Shown: positions 21,823 to 34,507, numbered from the stretch's first letter. The stretch: 64,000 nucleotides of DNA from Limonium bicolor (GCA_023374045.1 CM041776.1:120795000-120858999); one strand, 5' to 3'. Numbers and translations are program-made. The notes: a model not told the origin generated them from the sequence alone.

Positions 21823-22106
21823 TGTTTATATGTATAGGATACGGGGCGTACCCCTATTTTAAGGGGGGTAGAGCCGTTCCGGTTATGTGTGTACGACATG
21901 TATTTAAATACATTGTTTATGTTATGTTGTTGTGTTATGTTACAGACCGTTGTGTTTGTAGGATGTATTGTTTGCGCCTTGTGTCCGATGTTATGTGACT
22001 ATGTTTGTTGTGGAGGTATTGTTTTCTAAGTATTCCCCGTGTTCTAATATTAAAGATATGAGGGAAGTGTGAACTTTGGGGACAAAGTTCTTTTAAGGGG
22101 GAAGAT
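21823..22106 (+). other. 3' untranslated region and polypurine tract of element A
   Basis: The same as the A' 3' end with small indels; AAGGGGGAAG at 22095-22104 lies just before the LTR start. Confidence 0.8.
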
Positions 22107-22991
22107 TGAAATACCCCAAACCTTTATATGTTGTTTAAATATTAAAATATGGTATTATAAGGCTAAAAAGTGCCTTAGAAACATTAGTGTACAATTTAAA
22201 CCATAGTAAACACAATTAAATGCCTTAAGGACAATATGGGCGAAAATGTGCTCTAAGCTTGGGAAAATCTTGGTTAAGACTTAATAATCTTACCAAGACT
22301 TTATTTACATGTTAATGAACATATTAAACCAATTACCAAAGAAAACCAAGCTTCAAAACCAGTTAAAACACAAAATGTGCTTTAAGGAGTCTTAAAGCAC
22401 ATTTTTGAAACATTGTCTTGTAAATGGGTTTTGAATGGCTAAGTGTCCATCATTACTCTTTAATAAACATGTGTACTACTTAGTATCACTTTAGGAAGTC
22501 TAATCAATGGGAAATCAAAAAATTCACAATTATGTGCCTTGGTTAGTGAATAGTAACCAAATTGTGCTAGTTTATAACATAAGTCAAAATAAGTGTATAA
22601 AATGGTCAACAAGCCATATAATCAGCCTAATATAAAGGAGGGGGCCGATTTTTATAAGGGTGAGTCATCCCCCCCTTGCTAGTTAAATAAGTAAGTAAAG
22701 TAATAAAGCAAGTTACTATTTACTTTTTTACTTAAATATCTAAAACTAGCAAGTTACCTTCATTCTCTTCATTCTCTTTTGCTTTCCCACCGTCTCCAAC
22801 CCTTCTTCTTCCTTTCTCCATCGGCTAGCTACAGCTCACACACCATTCTCCATCTTTGAAACCTTGTAATTCTTAGCTCCATATACCAAATCAAATTCTA
22901 AGACCACCACTCTTCTAGTCTCATCAAGCTCTTCAACCTTGCCTTCTCAAAATTCCAAAACCACCATTTTGGTGCCAAGGAGAACTTCCAT
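22107..22991 (+). repeat. 3' LTR of element A, segment 1
   Basis: Matches 11717-12594 closely. It ends at TCCAT (22987-22991), which is repeated at 29316-29320, marking insertion B. Confidence 0.9.
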
Positions 22992-23376
22992 TGAAACACC
23001 CCTGAACATTTAAACGCATAAAATCATAACGCATTTTATAATTCGGACATTAAATAATGTACGAACAATTAAATTTGGTATATACATGTAACGTCATGTA
23101 TTAGCACGGTCGCGTACTTATATATGTACGTTTATGAAAATACATATACGAAACGTTACCATTTTACAACGTCGTAGATAATAAATAATAACGTCGCATA
23201 GTTACATGTAACTAAAACGCGACAAAAATAAAAGGGGGCGTATACATATAGACATGTACGTATAAATAACTAGTCGCGTATAAAATTAATAACGCGACGT
23301 ATATTATATGGTTTTACATATATAAATAAGCATGTATAACTTATACAAAAAAAAAGAGAAGAAAAAGAGCAAAGAC

Positions 23377-23449
23377 GCTCCTGCTGAGGTTCGAACCCCG
23401 TACCTCTTGTATGCCTAGCGAACGCCTTAACCATTTGAGCTAAGCTTGA
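23377..23449 (-). repeat. tRNA-like segment with pol III A and B boxes in B
   Basis: The minus strand reads TAGCTCAAATGG (A box) and GGGTTCGAACC (B box) at tRNA-like spacing, followed by T runs within 45 bases. The acceptor arms do not pair, so it is a tRNA-derived or SINE-like piece and not a tRNA gene. Confidence 0.5.
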
Positions 23450-24439
23450 ATTCAGTATCAAATACTAGCGTATTAAAACTAGTGAAGAAGACTACTTAAG
23501 TAACTACAAAAAAAAAACAGACCGTGATGGCCTTGTGCTGTCCGATTCCCACTACTATGAATAACTATGGAGACAACAAAGTGCAGCAGAATCTGCACTT
23601 GGATTCTTGATTGGGAATGGTACCATCATCGTGCAACCTGAGAACAACAGCCTTCCTGAAATTCCACGCCCCATTACTCCCTTGTCTGGTGCCAGTTGAT
23701 TCATAAACACCCAGACCATCCTCTTCCCTCTCGGTGCACGCATCAGTTCTTCTTGCATGATTCAGAAACTCCTTTCGCTTTTTTTCCCCCTGATTCTCGC
23801 ATGCAAGCTACCCGCATTCTCTTGCAAGAAGGAGATTATCACAAACCAGTATCACACCTGGTGGAGCAAAACTTCTCGCACACCAGATTGCTTCTCAAAT
23901 CGGTAACACACTAAGATTTCCTTCTTGTTTCGGCTATTACATATAGCAGTAAAAGGTTTGAGTTCCTCTGCTGCTCATCGTTCCTCACCCCATCTCACTT
24001 CCTTCTGATATTTGCACCTCTGAAGCGATGATTAATGGGGACTGCTACATCTAGCATGCCAGATTGAAGCAGAGCCAGAAAAAAGAAAGAAGAAGAAACA
24101 ATTCATTCTAGAACCAGTGTTGCTTGTAGCTGTTGAATGAAAAGTGGAGGTAAAGAAAATAAGTTCTTCCACATCTGTTCTTTGCTTTCCTTCTCGAATC
24201 TGCAAAATAATAATAATAATGATGAAAGTTTCTAGACCAGGAGCTGGAACTAGTTTCATGATCAGGAAACAGAAACAAAACCTATCAAGTTGCAGATCTG
24301 TTAAATTTTTTTTCAGTAACATTACCAAAGCTGCTTTGGGCTTGTTTTTGAGTTTAAAGTCTCGATAAGACAATAACTAAGTGGGTACAACAACTGGGAG
24401 GGATTGTGAATAGGTTTAGAAAACAGACGGAGGACAAAT

Positions 24440-27260
24440 TAAGAGCATGTGTCAGGTTCTGATTTTAGTTCAATTTCAGAAGTGTATATTTCTGTGTAAC
24501 TCGGGTACACAGGGTAAGAGGGTTGTAACGGTTTGTTTAAGAGCTTAAAACTGCACTAAGTTACTTAATTGAATCACTAAACCAGTTGGGAAGATAGGAG
24601 GTGGGTTAAATAACAGGAACAAAACAGAAAAAGGTAATTCATCAGTTCCTGTTTTCAGCTTCTTTCCAGTATAACATTTGGAGTTCTGTAATATTAACGA
24701 TATTGCTCTGGGTTTACTTTGAGACTGAAACCGTAATAAAGTACTTAACCCAGTAGCTAGGTAATGAGGGGGAAAGTAAGAAACAGATTAATACAAGAAA
24801 TGAAAAGTAAAACAGAAGAGGAGTATATCAGCCTAATTGCAGTTTCTAAGATTCTTGCCTCAGTATAAGTAAGTTTTTATAGCTTTAACAATGTTGCTCT
24901 GGGTCGGTTCTTGAGTTTAACACCGTGGTAAACCACTTAACGGGATGAGACACTAACTTGGGAAACTAGAAATCAGATCAAATGAACAGGAGAAAACAAT
25001 ACTGGTTCATGTTTCAGTTGGTTTAGTTCTGAAATCCCTTATGTCAGTAAAGGTAAATTTCAGTAGTTTTAGCAGATTTCTGTGGGATTATTTTGAGGAC
25101 AAAGCTATGTCAAGACTCTTAACTGAAGCTAAACAAACTGGGGAACACAAAAAAAAACTAGATTAAAGAACAAGTAGAACACCAGAAGAAAAGAAGAATA
25201 CCAGTTCAGGTTTCAATTTGTTTCAGTTGTTCAGGTTCCTGGTTTCAGAACGAGAATGATTCAGTAACACTAATGAAGTTGTTTGGGATTTAAAACCTTA
25301 CTATAACACCTTACCACGAGATATCAATAGGGGAGAAGTAGGAAATCAGATCGACAAATGAAAAGGAAGACTGAAGAAAGTAAAAGAAGAATATCAGTTC
25401 CTGACTCTTTCAGGTTCATGCTTTTCTTTCCTGAAATGTGAGTGCTTGTGTAACTGAGTTGCTAGTGGCATTAGGGTATTGAATAAGCTTGCTAATGAAC
25501 ACAACATCTAGCTAATACATCTAACCAATCTGTACAACAAATGGGGTCGAAGTAGAGGAACAAAGAGGAAGAGATGAATGAGTGCCGCACTGATGTTGAT
25601 TCAGATTTAGGAAATCTGTTGTTTCAGTATAACCTGGTTACAGATGGCCTAAGAGAGTTGTGTTGGGCTAATAATAGACCCAATTCAGGATGGACTCAAT
25701 CGTCTAAGTTGCTGTACTCATTGGGAAGAGTAGGAATCAAGTTAATGAACTGACAAAAAAAAACAACAAGAGATGCACCAATGCTTTTGCTGTTCAGGCC
25801 TTCATTGGTGAGTCGTTTCTGTGTAACTAAGTTACAGAAGCTATATAAGTATTTTATTGGGTTGGAAAAGAACTTATAACCTTGTTAAGTCTTTTACTGA
25901 GGGCGTAAACCCTTTGGGAGGGACAGGGAGCCAGAGTAGGTTACATCAGCAAAGAGATATTAGGGGATAACTCAGTTTCATGTTTCAGATTCTTCAATTA
26001 TGTTTCAGTTCTGTACCATCAGGTGACAGAGGGTAGTTGGATTGTTGTTGGGGTTTAAAGTGTGGCTGGAACGCTTATATAAGTTGGGTAAATACAGGGA
26101 TAGAACTAAGCATCAATTAAACTAACTGGAAACAAGAGTCCAGAAGAAATATATAGATTGTGGTTTCGGATTTCGGTAAATTATAGTTTCTGTATAGCTG
26201 GTTTGCAGGGGTGTTATGAGTATGATGCTAGTTTGGTAATGAACCCAAAACCCCCCTAATGCATCTAGCTAAATTGATGGAACGTTTTGGGAAGGTTAGA
26301 CATCATTAGATATATTAAAAGCGGGATTAAATAAGGTTACATACGAGGACTCCATTTCAGATTTTGAAACATTTAAGCATCAGTATGAGTGAGTTCCATA
26401 AGTATTTGAGGGGTGTTATTGTGCTGATAATGAGCTTAAAACACACCTAACATGACTATGAAGAGGGGAATACACTTGGGGGGAGAAATTAAAGATAGGT
26501 AAGGAGAGGTTAAGTGAGATTAAACACCGAGATTATGTTACAGTTTTATAAACTTTGGGGTTTCTGTACAATGAACATTCAAAGGTGTTAACGGATTGGT
26601 TTTGAGTTTGTTTTGAGGTTATAATCTCCCTAATACAGTATTCTAGTTGGGTGAAACTTCTGGGTAGAAATTGGAAATAGACTGACGAACTAAGAGGAAG
26701 CTTGAGGGAGAAATATACAAACCGTGCTTCAGTTTTCTGAAATCTGTTGGTTTCTGTATAAGGGTAATACAGTTGGTGTAGGGGTATGGAATAGATCTGG
26801 AAATGAGTTTAGAACCTGGCTAATAGATCTACCTAAGAGAGTAGACAGGTTGGGAGAAATTAGGAAACAATTAAATACCTCAAACAGCAAGGTCAAATGG
26901 AAGTTTAGATTTCGATAATCTGCTGCCTCTGTGTGACTGTTATACCCATGGGCTAAGAAGGTTGTAATGATTTGAAAATGAACCCATAACAGTACTAATA
27001 CATATATATAGCTAGAGGGTGAAACATTTTGGGAAGTTTAGACACTATTAGATACATTAAAGGTGTGATAAGATAAGGTTGTACACAAGAATTTTATTTC
27101 GGTTTTGGAAACTTGGTGTCACGGTATAAGTGAACTCCATAAATACATTAGGAGTTATGGTGTGGATAGAGCTGAAAACATGGCTAAATAGTTAACGAAG
27201 GAATACATCTTAGAAAAATTAAAACCCACCTGAGATAAACTTGTTACACGTTAGTGCTTA
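24440..27260. repeat. Degenerate tandem array, about 15 units of about 187 bp
   Basis: Landmarks such as TTTCAG...CTGT, GTNACAGAGG and AAAACNNNNCTAAT recur with unit starts near 24450, 24644, 24840, 25015, 25211, 25400, 25598, 25781, 25982, 26160, 26355, 26538, 26724, 26900 and 27095. Spacing is 175-201 bases. Units are diverged. No coding frame is maintained. Confidence 0.65.
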
Positions 27261-27919
27261 TAATACTTCGAAACGTTAGTTAGGGGAAGGACCTAGTTAA
27301 CGTATGGATCGACAATGTAAATGTCTAACACTTGGGAAGTTTCTAAGGGTTAATACAACTAAGCTTTTCAAGATTCACCTAGGAAACAATACCGATAGGA
27401 TGTGATAGACTAGGATTCGATCACAGTGTCGCCACGTGAAATCATAAAACTGATGTGTTGTTTTAATTAACGCTAGGGCCGTAGCGAACTCCAACCGGGA
27501 ACCCGTGTGTGAGACGACGCTTGCTTCTAAATAAGGTATGGACATGTGTGGTTCGTATGTTGCCGTGTTACACGGCTTGTGTGCTGTGTGCCTGTTTGTT
27601 TATGACTACAAGACTAATGCATGAAAACGGATGTTTGTTTTACCGTGCTTATTTGTCTGTTGTGAGCTTGTGTAAGGCATGTGAATGGATTGATTATCTT
27701 CCTTGCTTACCTGCTTGCTATTATTGTGCATATTGTTTGCGCGCACACAGTAGTGTAGTCCCTTCTCGTTGATGAATCCTTGAGATGAAACACAACGAAC
27801 TTCGTAAACAAACCAAAGGAACTATGAAAAGGGAAAACTCCTCTTAACTATAGAGGACCTCTAAAGACACCCACTGTGGTCGAATTATCAAAGATAAGGA
27901 TAAGCCAATACCTTGAGAA

Positions 27920-28395
27920 GGAATAGGGAGACGGACCCTTTGTATCCGGGGTAGAGACCAATAATAAAGAAAAAAAAGGAATAGGGAGACGGACCCTTTG
28001 TATTCGGGGTAGTGACCAATAAGATAAAGAGGAATAGGGAGACGGACCCTTTGTATCCAGGGTAAAGACCAATAAAATAAAGAGGAATAGGGACGGACCC
28101 TTTGTATCCGGGGTAAAGACCAATAAAATAAAGAGGAATAGGGAGACGGACCCTTTGTATCCGGGGTAGAGACCAGAACATTGAGAAGGAATAGGGAGAT
28201 GGACCCTTTGTATCCGGAGCTGAGGCTAGTAACATTGAGAAGGAATAGGGAGACGGACCCTTTGTATCCGGGGTAGAGACCAGAGTATTGGAAGGCATAG
28301 GGAGACGGACCCTTTGTATCCGGAGCAGAGGCTTGTAACATTGAAAAGGAATAGGGAGACGGACCCTTGGTATCCGGAGCAGTGGCTAGTAACAT
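27920..28395. repeat. Tandem array, nine units of about 53 bp
   Basis: GGAATAGGGAGACGGACCC followed by TTTGTATCCGG recurs at 27920, 27977, 28031, 28083, 28135, 28188, 28242, 28294 and 28347. Units are well conserved compared with the older array upstream. Minus-strand frames across it are repeat artefacts. Confidence 0.85.
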
Positions 28396-29315
28396 TTAAA
28401 AACAACAGAGAGAGAGAAAGAGCTATCCGGGAATGGAGGATTAGCTATGAAGAAGACGTCCCCCAAATGGTGGTGATAAGAGAATTCACAAATAACCCTT
28501 AAAGAAACAAGGAAAGATTAGCACCTACATGAGATGGTCACGGGATCTAAATTACATCCCCAGACCTGGTGCAAGGGAAGAGAAAGAAAATACGCTTAAG
28601 GGAACAAGAGAAAAGAAATGAAAACACACAACGCTCGTACGATCCCATAGTGAGGATCATGGGTATTACATACCTATGCACACGTTTTATTATGTACATG
28701 ATTGTTGTTGTGTTACTAGCAGCTCGTTGTGCTTGGTTGTTGTTGCTAATGTGTTACTACCTTAAGTGTGTATGATACTATGCTGTAATGTGGTGTGTTT
28801 TACTGCTTTATTATAGCATGTAAATTGACTTAATAATATTCGACCAAGTAGTCGTGTGGCCCGGTAACATACGGGCTACACACGTTCATACTCAGCGTAG
28901 TTTGCTGAGTCCTTTACACCCAAATTTTTTTCAGGTATTGTGCCGGACGATAACGGAGCGTAGGTGGGATGGCTACCATGGGGGTAGTCCATCAGGGCAT
29001 GACTTTTAAGTTGTAGTAGTATGGGTAATATATGGGTTGATACTAAACCCGAGATGTAATTCTTAGTTTAAGATTTGGTAACTTTGTTGTAGACACTCGA
29101 TAATTGGGAATTGTACTATGTATTATTTATGAGTTTGTATTGAGGGCTGTTTCCAGTCATACAGACCGTAACTTGGAGTTGGTATTGTGGTCTGTCAACC
29201 ACATGGGTGGTTGGCATCTGAGACACCCGGATGAAGTTGGAAACCGCTGCGTAGACATCTCGTATTACCGTTAGGCTCGTCGTTGAATTGTTGATCGTTA
29301 TTCGGGGGTGTTACA

Positions 29316-29955
29316 TCCATGAAAGGAGCTTGAGCTTATATTTTTATGCTTTGTTGATCACCTTTGCTTCAAGGTAAGGAAAAACCAAAGAAAACTCCAT
29401 TTCCTTCATTTTTGTGTTGGCCGAAAATCACCATTGATGGTGTCTTTCTTGGCCTTATTTTAGCTCATTCCAATCTTCTAAGGGCTAGGTGGAGTCCTCT
29501 CTTGCTACTTATCCAAACCCTCTTCCATTTCCAAGGTAAAACAAGTATCTTAATGTTTTAAGACATTACATAACTAAGGGTTTATAAATGTGTTTAAGCA
29601 TGAAACTTGAATGCTCATTACCTTGCTTGTATATTGATTAGAAAGTTGACAAGTGATCAAACTCCTTGCTGATTTTCGGTTCAAGGAAACAAGAAACAAG
29701 TTTGAGAGGAAAAGAGGTAAATGAACTATCTCAATGTAGTTTAATGTCTTAGGAAAAATGAGTTTATATTGCTTATTAAAAACTACCTAAAGAGCCAATG
29801 GTAAATGAGTTAGTAAATACTCCTAAGGAGATTATTAAGGGCATATGTTATGTTATGTGTATTTGCAGGTCAAAGCCATTTAGTATGTGGAAATTCAATG
29901 TTTAAGGTTTATGTTATTTAAGGTCCTAAGTGCCAAGCAATTTAAATTATGTACT
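29316..29955 (+). repeat. 3' LTR of element A, segment 2
   Basis: Resumes the A LTR after B (matches about 12590-13224). It ends at GTACT (29951-29955), duplicated at 46731-46735 around element C. Confidence 0.9.
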
Positions 29956-30207
29956 TGTAGACACCAAAAATTCTCACCCCATAAAGCAAAGTTCAGACAA
30001 ATAAATAAAATGAGAGAGTCGTCGTCTTTCTTTTCAAAACTTATTCATGTGCATATTGAATTGTGAGTTAGCATAGCTAGTTAGTGTATTTGTTTTAGAA
30101 TGAACTAACCCCGGTTCGAAACCTATAGAGGTTGCCTGGATGTTTTGTTTTTCAGTTCAACTCGCAATAGGACTATTCTTTTATTTCTTGCATTGCATAT
30201 AATAAAT

Positions 30208-30279
30208 TCTATCATAGCTCAGTTGGTTAGATTATGCAAAGGAGATGCTTGAGGCCCTGGGTTCGAGTCCTTAGATAGA
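30208..30279 (+). repeat. tRNA-like segment with A and B boxes, 5' LTR of C
   Basis: 72 bases with TAGCTCAGTTGG (A box) and GGTTCGAGTCC (B box), ends TCTATCA and AGATAGA that nearly pair, then T runs at 30282 and 30290. The T stem and anticodon arm are imperfect and U33 is missing, so it is not a functional tRNA by eye. The copy in the 3' LTR is at about 42441-42512. Confidence 0.6.
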
Positions 30280-30363
30280 CATTTTTGTTTTTTTTATCCT
30301 CCACTCCATTTTTCACTCATTATCCATCGAGTCAAACAAAGCCCAACACTCCAATTTCTCATC

Positions 30364-30370
30364 TATAAAA
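30364..30370 (+). promoter_or_regulatory. Likely TATA box of element C LTR
   Basis: TATAAAA about 30-40 bases before a CT-rich stretch (TCTCATTCTCTCATC), a typical plant initiator setting. Repeated at 42595-42601 in the 3' LTR. Confidence 0.5.
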
Positions 30371-32661
30371 ACGGAGGAACAGTAACCCTAGAAACGGCAA
30401 GACCGGCGCCGTCTCATTCTCTCATCTTCTTCGCTCGATCATCTTTTCCATCTTAAAAAAAAACCAGCAACAGTAGCCGCCTCCATGCTCCATCGTATCA
30501 TTTCACCAAAAAAAAACTGCTTCTATACAACTGAAAACCAACGCTCTAATTCAATCTTCATTGTACAGCTGGTGTTCATCCTTCTTCATCAATCACCTAC
30601 GATTTCCCTGTCGAACACAAAAACCCCAGAGAGCATACATCACCACACCTCCTTCATCCACGAATATGTTGCTCTGCACCTCCTTCATTCTCTACATCGA
30701 CGGTGTAATTGTAACCTACCTGGCGACAAGGAACGTACCTGCTCCTTGCTTTCTTCATTATCTTCAACACGGTAATCTGCAGTGGCGACAAGGAGCATAC
30801 AACATTCACTCACGGTAATATGCAACCCAAATCGGCAACAAGGAGCATACAGCTCTTTGCCTTCTTCATTCCTCCATTCACGCTGCACCAGTTCACATTC
30901 TCTTCGACACGGTAATTTGCAACCCCACTGACGAGAGCAACATACAAGCTCTACATCTCATTCCCTTCTCCCCATCAACCTCTGTCGATTTGGCTTGTTG
31001 AAGCCAACACTTCAATCCTTTTCTCTCTCTCGAAGAACCCCAACCTCCGTACACAGAACATATATCCCTGCTGTCTTCATCCTCTTCGACACGGTAATAT
31101 TGCAACCAAACTGGAGAGAACAAGAACATTCATGCTCTGTCCTCTCTTCATCTCTATCTCACGGTATTTTGCGACCCCAAACTAGCAACAAAGAACATAC
31201 ACACATACTCCTCTGTCGTTCTCCCCCACAATCGGTATTTTTGCTAGTTTAACCAACGAACAAGAAACTCACCTCGTCTTCTTCTTCTAGCCTACACCAA
31301 ATCCCAGATATCACCCCCTCTCTGTCAAAGAGTCACCTAATTCTCCCGATATGCAAAACCTTCGACCTGAGTGAAAAAGGAACTAGAAACCCAAAACGTA
31401 ACAAAAAAAAACAATTTCTCATCTGTTCTTCAATTCCACCACAAGAATAGATCAGTTTCCACCGGATCTTCTTCAGTTGATTGTGCCTCCTGTGTCACGA
31501 GTTCACGCAAGTTTCCTTGGCGGTACTTTGTACCTTTACTCCTTGTATCTTCGACACGACCCTCCTCGACCTGAGGTTAATGTTCGCTGCGGGAACTTTC
31601 AACGCGACCAGATTTTGGGCCATCTAGCATGAATTCAACCAGTTTTCGTTTGAGTTGTTCGACTGGCAGAGCATCTACCCATCCTTGGACATCCTGAGGA
31701 TAACCTAAATCAACCGCAGTGCGGTGGATCCTTGCAGGTGACAATAGATCTCCCTGATTCTGGTATATATCCCTAATCTGATTTGCCCTGTAGTCCTCTC
31801 TGGTTGTGGATATGACTTAGTGCTTTACTCAAATGTCTGTGCTGCTCCTCGTGCGATTAGTTTTCAACTTTCGGATGAACTTGTATATATATGTATATAT
31901 ATTTTCATTGCCACTGGTTATAAACTTGGTTAGAAGTAGTTTTGCTTCGGTATTACTGTTACTCATGCTCATTAGTGCAGCGAAGTAGCTGAAGTGTATA
32001 TACGGTTTTAGCATATTCGGCTATATCTCTTAATTGGATTAATAATGACTAAATTTTTTTTTGCTGTTGTTTAGCAATTTCGAACTTTGAGTTTAGTTCA
32101 GCTCGTTAAAAAAAAAGAAAAACATGTTGATCGCTAACTCATGATTAACATTTACAGAAACTCAATTCATTTGCCCGGCTTAATTATCATAAATAAAAAA
32201 AGAGAGGAAAAGAGCCCTAAAAAGTGATAAAAAAAAAATCATTCAGACACGCACTAACTAAATCAAGATTTTAAGATTTGAATATCTGTTGCTTGCTTAT
32301 CTTTGAGTGCCATTTCATATCATTATTATGTTCATATTGTATAGTTTAGCTTGGCAATTGTTGGACCTAGTCCAATATAGAGGCCCAATACCTAGGAAGC
32401 TCTAGTTAGCCCATAGGTCACCCCTTTGTAGAAAAGCCTTAGGTTTGGAGTATCCTCAATGCATACGGGTCCTAGACACGGTCCATGTGAGGAATACCCG
32501 TTTTCCTCAAAAAAAAAATTCAAATCATTCCTTAATGTCAGAATAAAATGCACAATCAACATTCCATTCTAATAAAAAATCATCAAATTTCATTTCAAAA
32601 AATCAGTCAATTTCAAAATCTAAACATCAATTCACTTCAAATGCTAAATAAAGCCCATTTC

Positions 32662-32877
32662 AAAGCCCAATTTGAGGCCCAATCCAAAGCCCCATTCAAG
32701 GCTCATTTCAAAGCCCCATTCAAGGCCCATTTCAAAGCCCAATTTGAGGCCCAATCCAAAGCCCCATTCAAGGCTCATTTCAAAGCCCCATTCAAGGCCC
32801 ATTTCAAAGCCCAATTTGAGGCCCAATCCAAAGCCCAATTCAAGGCTCATTTCAAAGCCCCATTCAAGGCCCATTTC
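32662..32877. repeat. 72-bp tandem triplication in LTR of C
   Basis: AAAGCCCAATTTGAGGCCCA begins units at 32662, 32734 and 32806. The period is a multiple of three, which leaves several frames open. The 3' LTR has the same three units from about 44903. Confidence 0.85.
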
Positions 32878-34489
32878 AAAACCCATCTAAGGCCCAATCT
32901 GGCCCAAACCTTGACCAATGCCCAATCCGATCCAACTTTGACTCGACCCAACATTGACCAATCCAACTTTGACCTGAGCTTTGACCAAGCTAACTTCGAC
33001 CCAACTTCGACCGGCCCACTTTGACCTTGACTAAGCGTTGACTCTGACCAAAGTTTGATTATTTCAACTTTGACCAACCCGAACTTTGACCCGACCCGTC
33101 TTCCAATCCGGGCCCAAATTCAATTCAATTCAAGCCCAATCCAAATTCAATTCAACTCCATACTCATTCAAATCCAAATTCATTTCAATTCCAGTTCAAA
33201 TCAACATTCATTCAATCCCAAATAATTCCAAACCTCATAAACTTTGAAGTCTCAAATACCCCAAACTCCAAATATCTCATGGACTCGAATCATCCCTCAA
33301 AAATCCAATTACCCCCGCACATTCGAATGTCCCACAGACCCGAGCGTCTCACAGACTTTGTTATCCCAATGATTCGAATGTCTCACAGACCCGAGCATCT
33401 CACAGACCCGAGCGTCACACAGATCCGAGCATATCACAGACTTCGACATCTCAAGGTTTCAAGCGTCTCATAGACCCGAGTGTCTCACAGACTTCGATAT
33501 CTCACTCTTTTTATCATCTGGATATTCTACATGTCTCATAGACCCGAGCGTCTCACAGACTAGCATCCCAAACATGGAACTTCTCGAAACTCTGAACCCT
33601 TTTAAATCTCAAACACTACAAATATCTTCAAGCTCCACAAACACCAAAACTTCCAATCCCAAAATCGTGAACTACGTAAGGTCTGATCTCAACAGGGAGT
33701 TGAGTACGTAGGCAACCCACACAGGGTGCGACCCCATTCCAAACAAAAAACCCCTTTCCCCCTCTAAGGTGGCTCTCGTACTTCTCAAAATGCTCAAACC
33801 TTCTCCAGCTCCCACAAACTTCAACCATCAGACTCTAAGTCTTGTCTATTCACTCAAGCTCAAACATTTCCCAAATCTTCATTTCATACTCATCCAAATT
33901 CCTCAATTCCCTCTTCTAGGCGCTGGCTTGGCAGAAAAGCTCGCCTCACTCACTCTCTCTCTCTCTCTTCTCATCCTAATCCTATCTTTGGCTTTTAAAT
34001 GAATCTCTTTAATAAGGTTTTGAAAGAAGGTAATCCCGACAATTGGAGACCGAGGTTTCCTCGGGCACCAATCCGAAGTCGTGGTCGTTGCCACCTCTAA
34101 GGGGTGTAACCCAGTGCGAACCCACACAGATTCTCTGGTATGATCAGATAAGTCCTATCCATAGGCAACAAATCATCAGAGTCAATTAATGGTTCCTAGA
34201 ACCCTTCTCCTCCCTTCCTAGTTCCTTAGGTCAAACTAGGTGGCGACTCTAGTCAAACCCGCCTTATAGAGGCATCGGTCCGCGTGGAGCCCATTGAGAG
34301 CGGGAGTAGTGCTCACTTACACTCCCCTTATGCTTTCTGGGAAAGACGGACGATTTAGTAGGTATTTGAGGGATGCCAGAATAACGGGTTTTCACCCTCC
34401 ACAGAATGGCATTTTCTAGGATCTAGGCTTCTCAGTCAGACCATATTCAGATAGACCCCCCTCATACCGAAAAATCACCCTCCACAGAA

Positions 34490-34507
34490 TGGCGACTCTG
34501 TTGGGGA
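34490..34507 (+). promoter_or_regulatory. Primer-binding site of element C
   Basis: TGGCGACTCTGTTGGGGA lies three bases after the LTR end. This pattern is used by Tat/Ogre elements and is usually attributed to tRNA-Arg; the tRNA identity is from memory of the family. Confidence 0.75.

Larger units (their letters stand above)
22992..29315 (+). mobile_element. Element B: apparent solo LTR of 6.3 kb
   Basis: It starts TGAAACACCCC and ends GGGGGTGTTACA and is flanked by the direct repeat TCCAT. No gag or pol motif, internal LTR copy, primer site or polypurine tract is visible, so a single LTR left by recombination is the simplest reading; its size is large for a solo LTR. The 3' end carries blocks comparable to the LTRs of A and E (CCACATGGGTGGTTGGC near 29200; an ACTCAGCG/GCTGAG stem near 28892), suggesting a related gypsy lineage. 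It contains a tRNA-like segment and two tandem arrays. Confidence 0.7.
29956..34486 (+). repeat. 5' LTR of element C
   Basis: 4,531 bp. In order: tRNA-like segment (30208), TATAAAA at 30364 as a likely promoter, a pyrimidine-rich start region, dispersed ACAAGGAGCATACA repeats (30730-31220), a 72-bp triplication (32662-32877), TTGACC-rich sequence, GACCCGAGCGTCTCACAGA repeats (33320-33570), and a GAACTACGTA/GTACGTAGGCA motif near 33670. No protein gene; the 158-codon frame at 32548 is repeat-derived. Confidence 0.9.

Noticed and set aside
27844..28395. 183-codon minus-strand frame in B
   Set aside because: Made of the 53-bp tandem repeat units read out of phase; two other minus frames are equally open.
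22992..29315. Complete LTR element B with its own LTR pair
   Set aside because: I could not find a terminal direct repeat, primer site or polypurine tract inside it, so a solo LTR is preferred.
30208..30279. Functional tRNA gene
   Set aside because: A and B boxes are good, but the anticodon loop lacks U33 and the T stem has mismatches. It is annotated as tRNA-like.
32548..33024. 158-codon frame repeated in both LTRs of C (also 44789-45265)
   Set aside because: It is a by-product of a 72-bp tandem repeat whose period is a multiple of three; other frames on both strands are open too, and the product is low-complexity.
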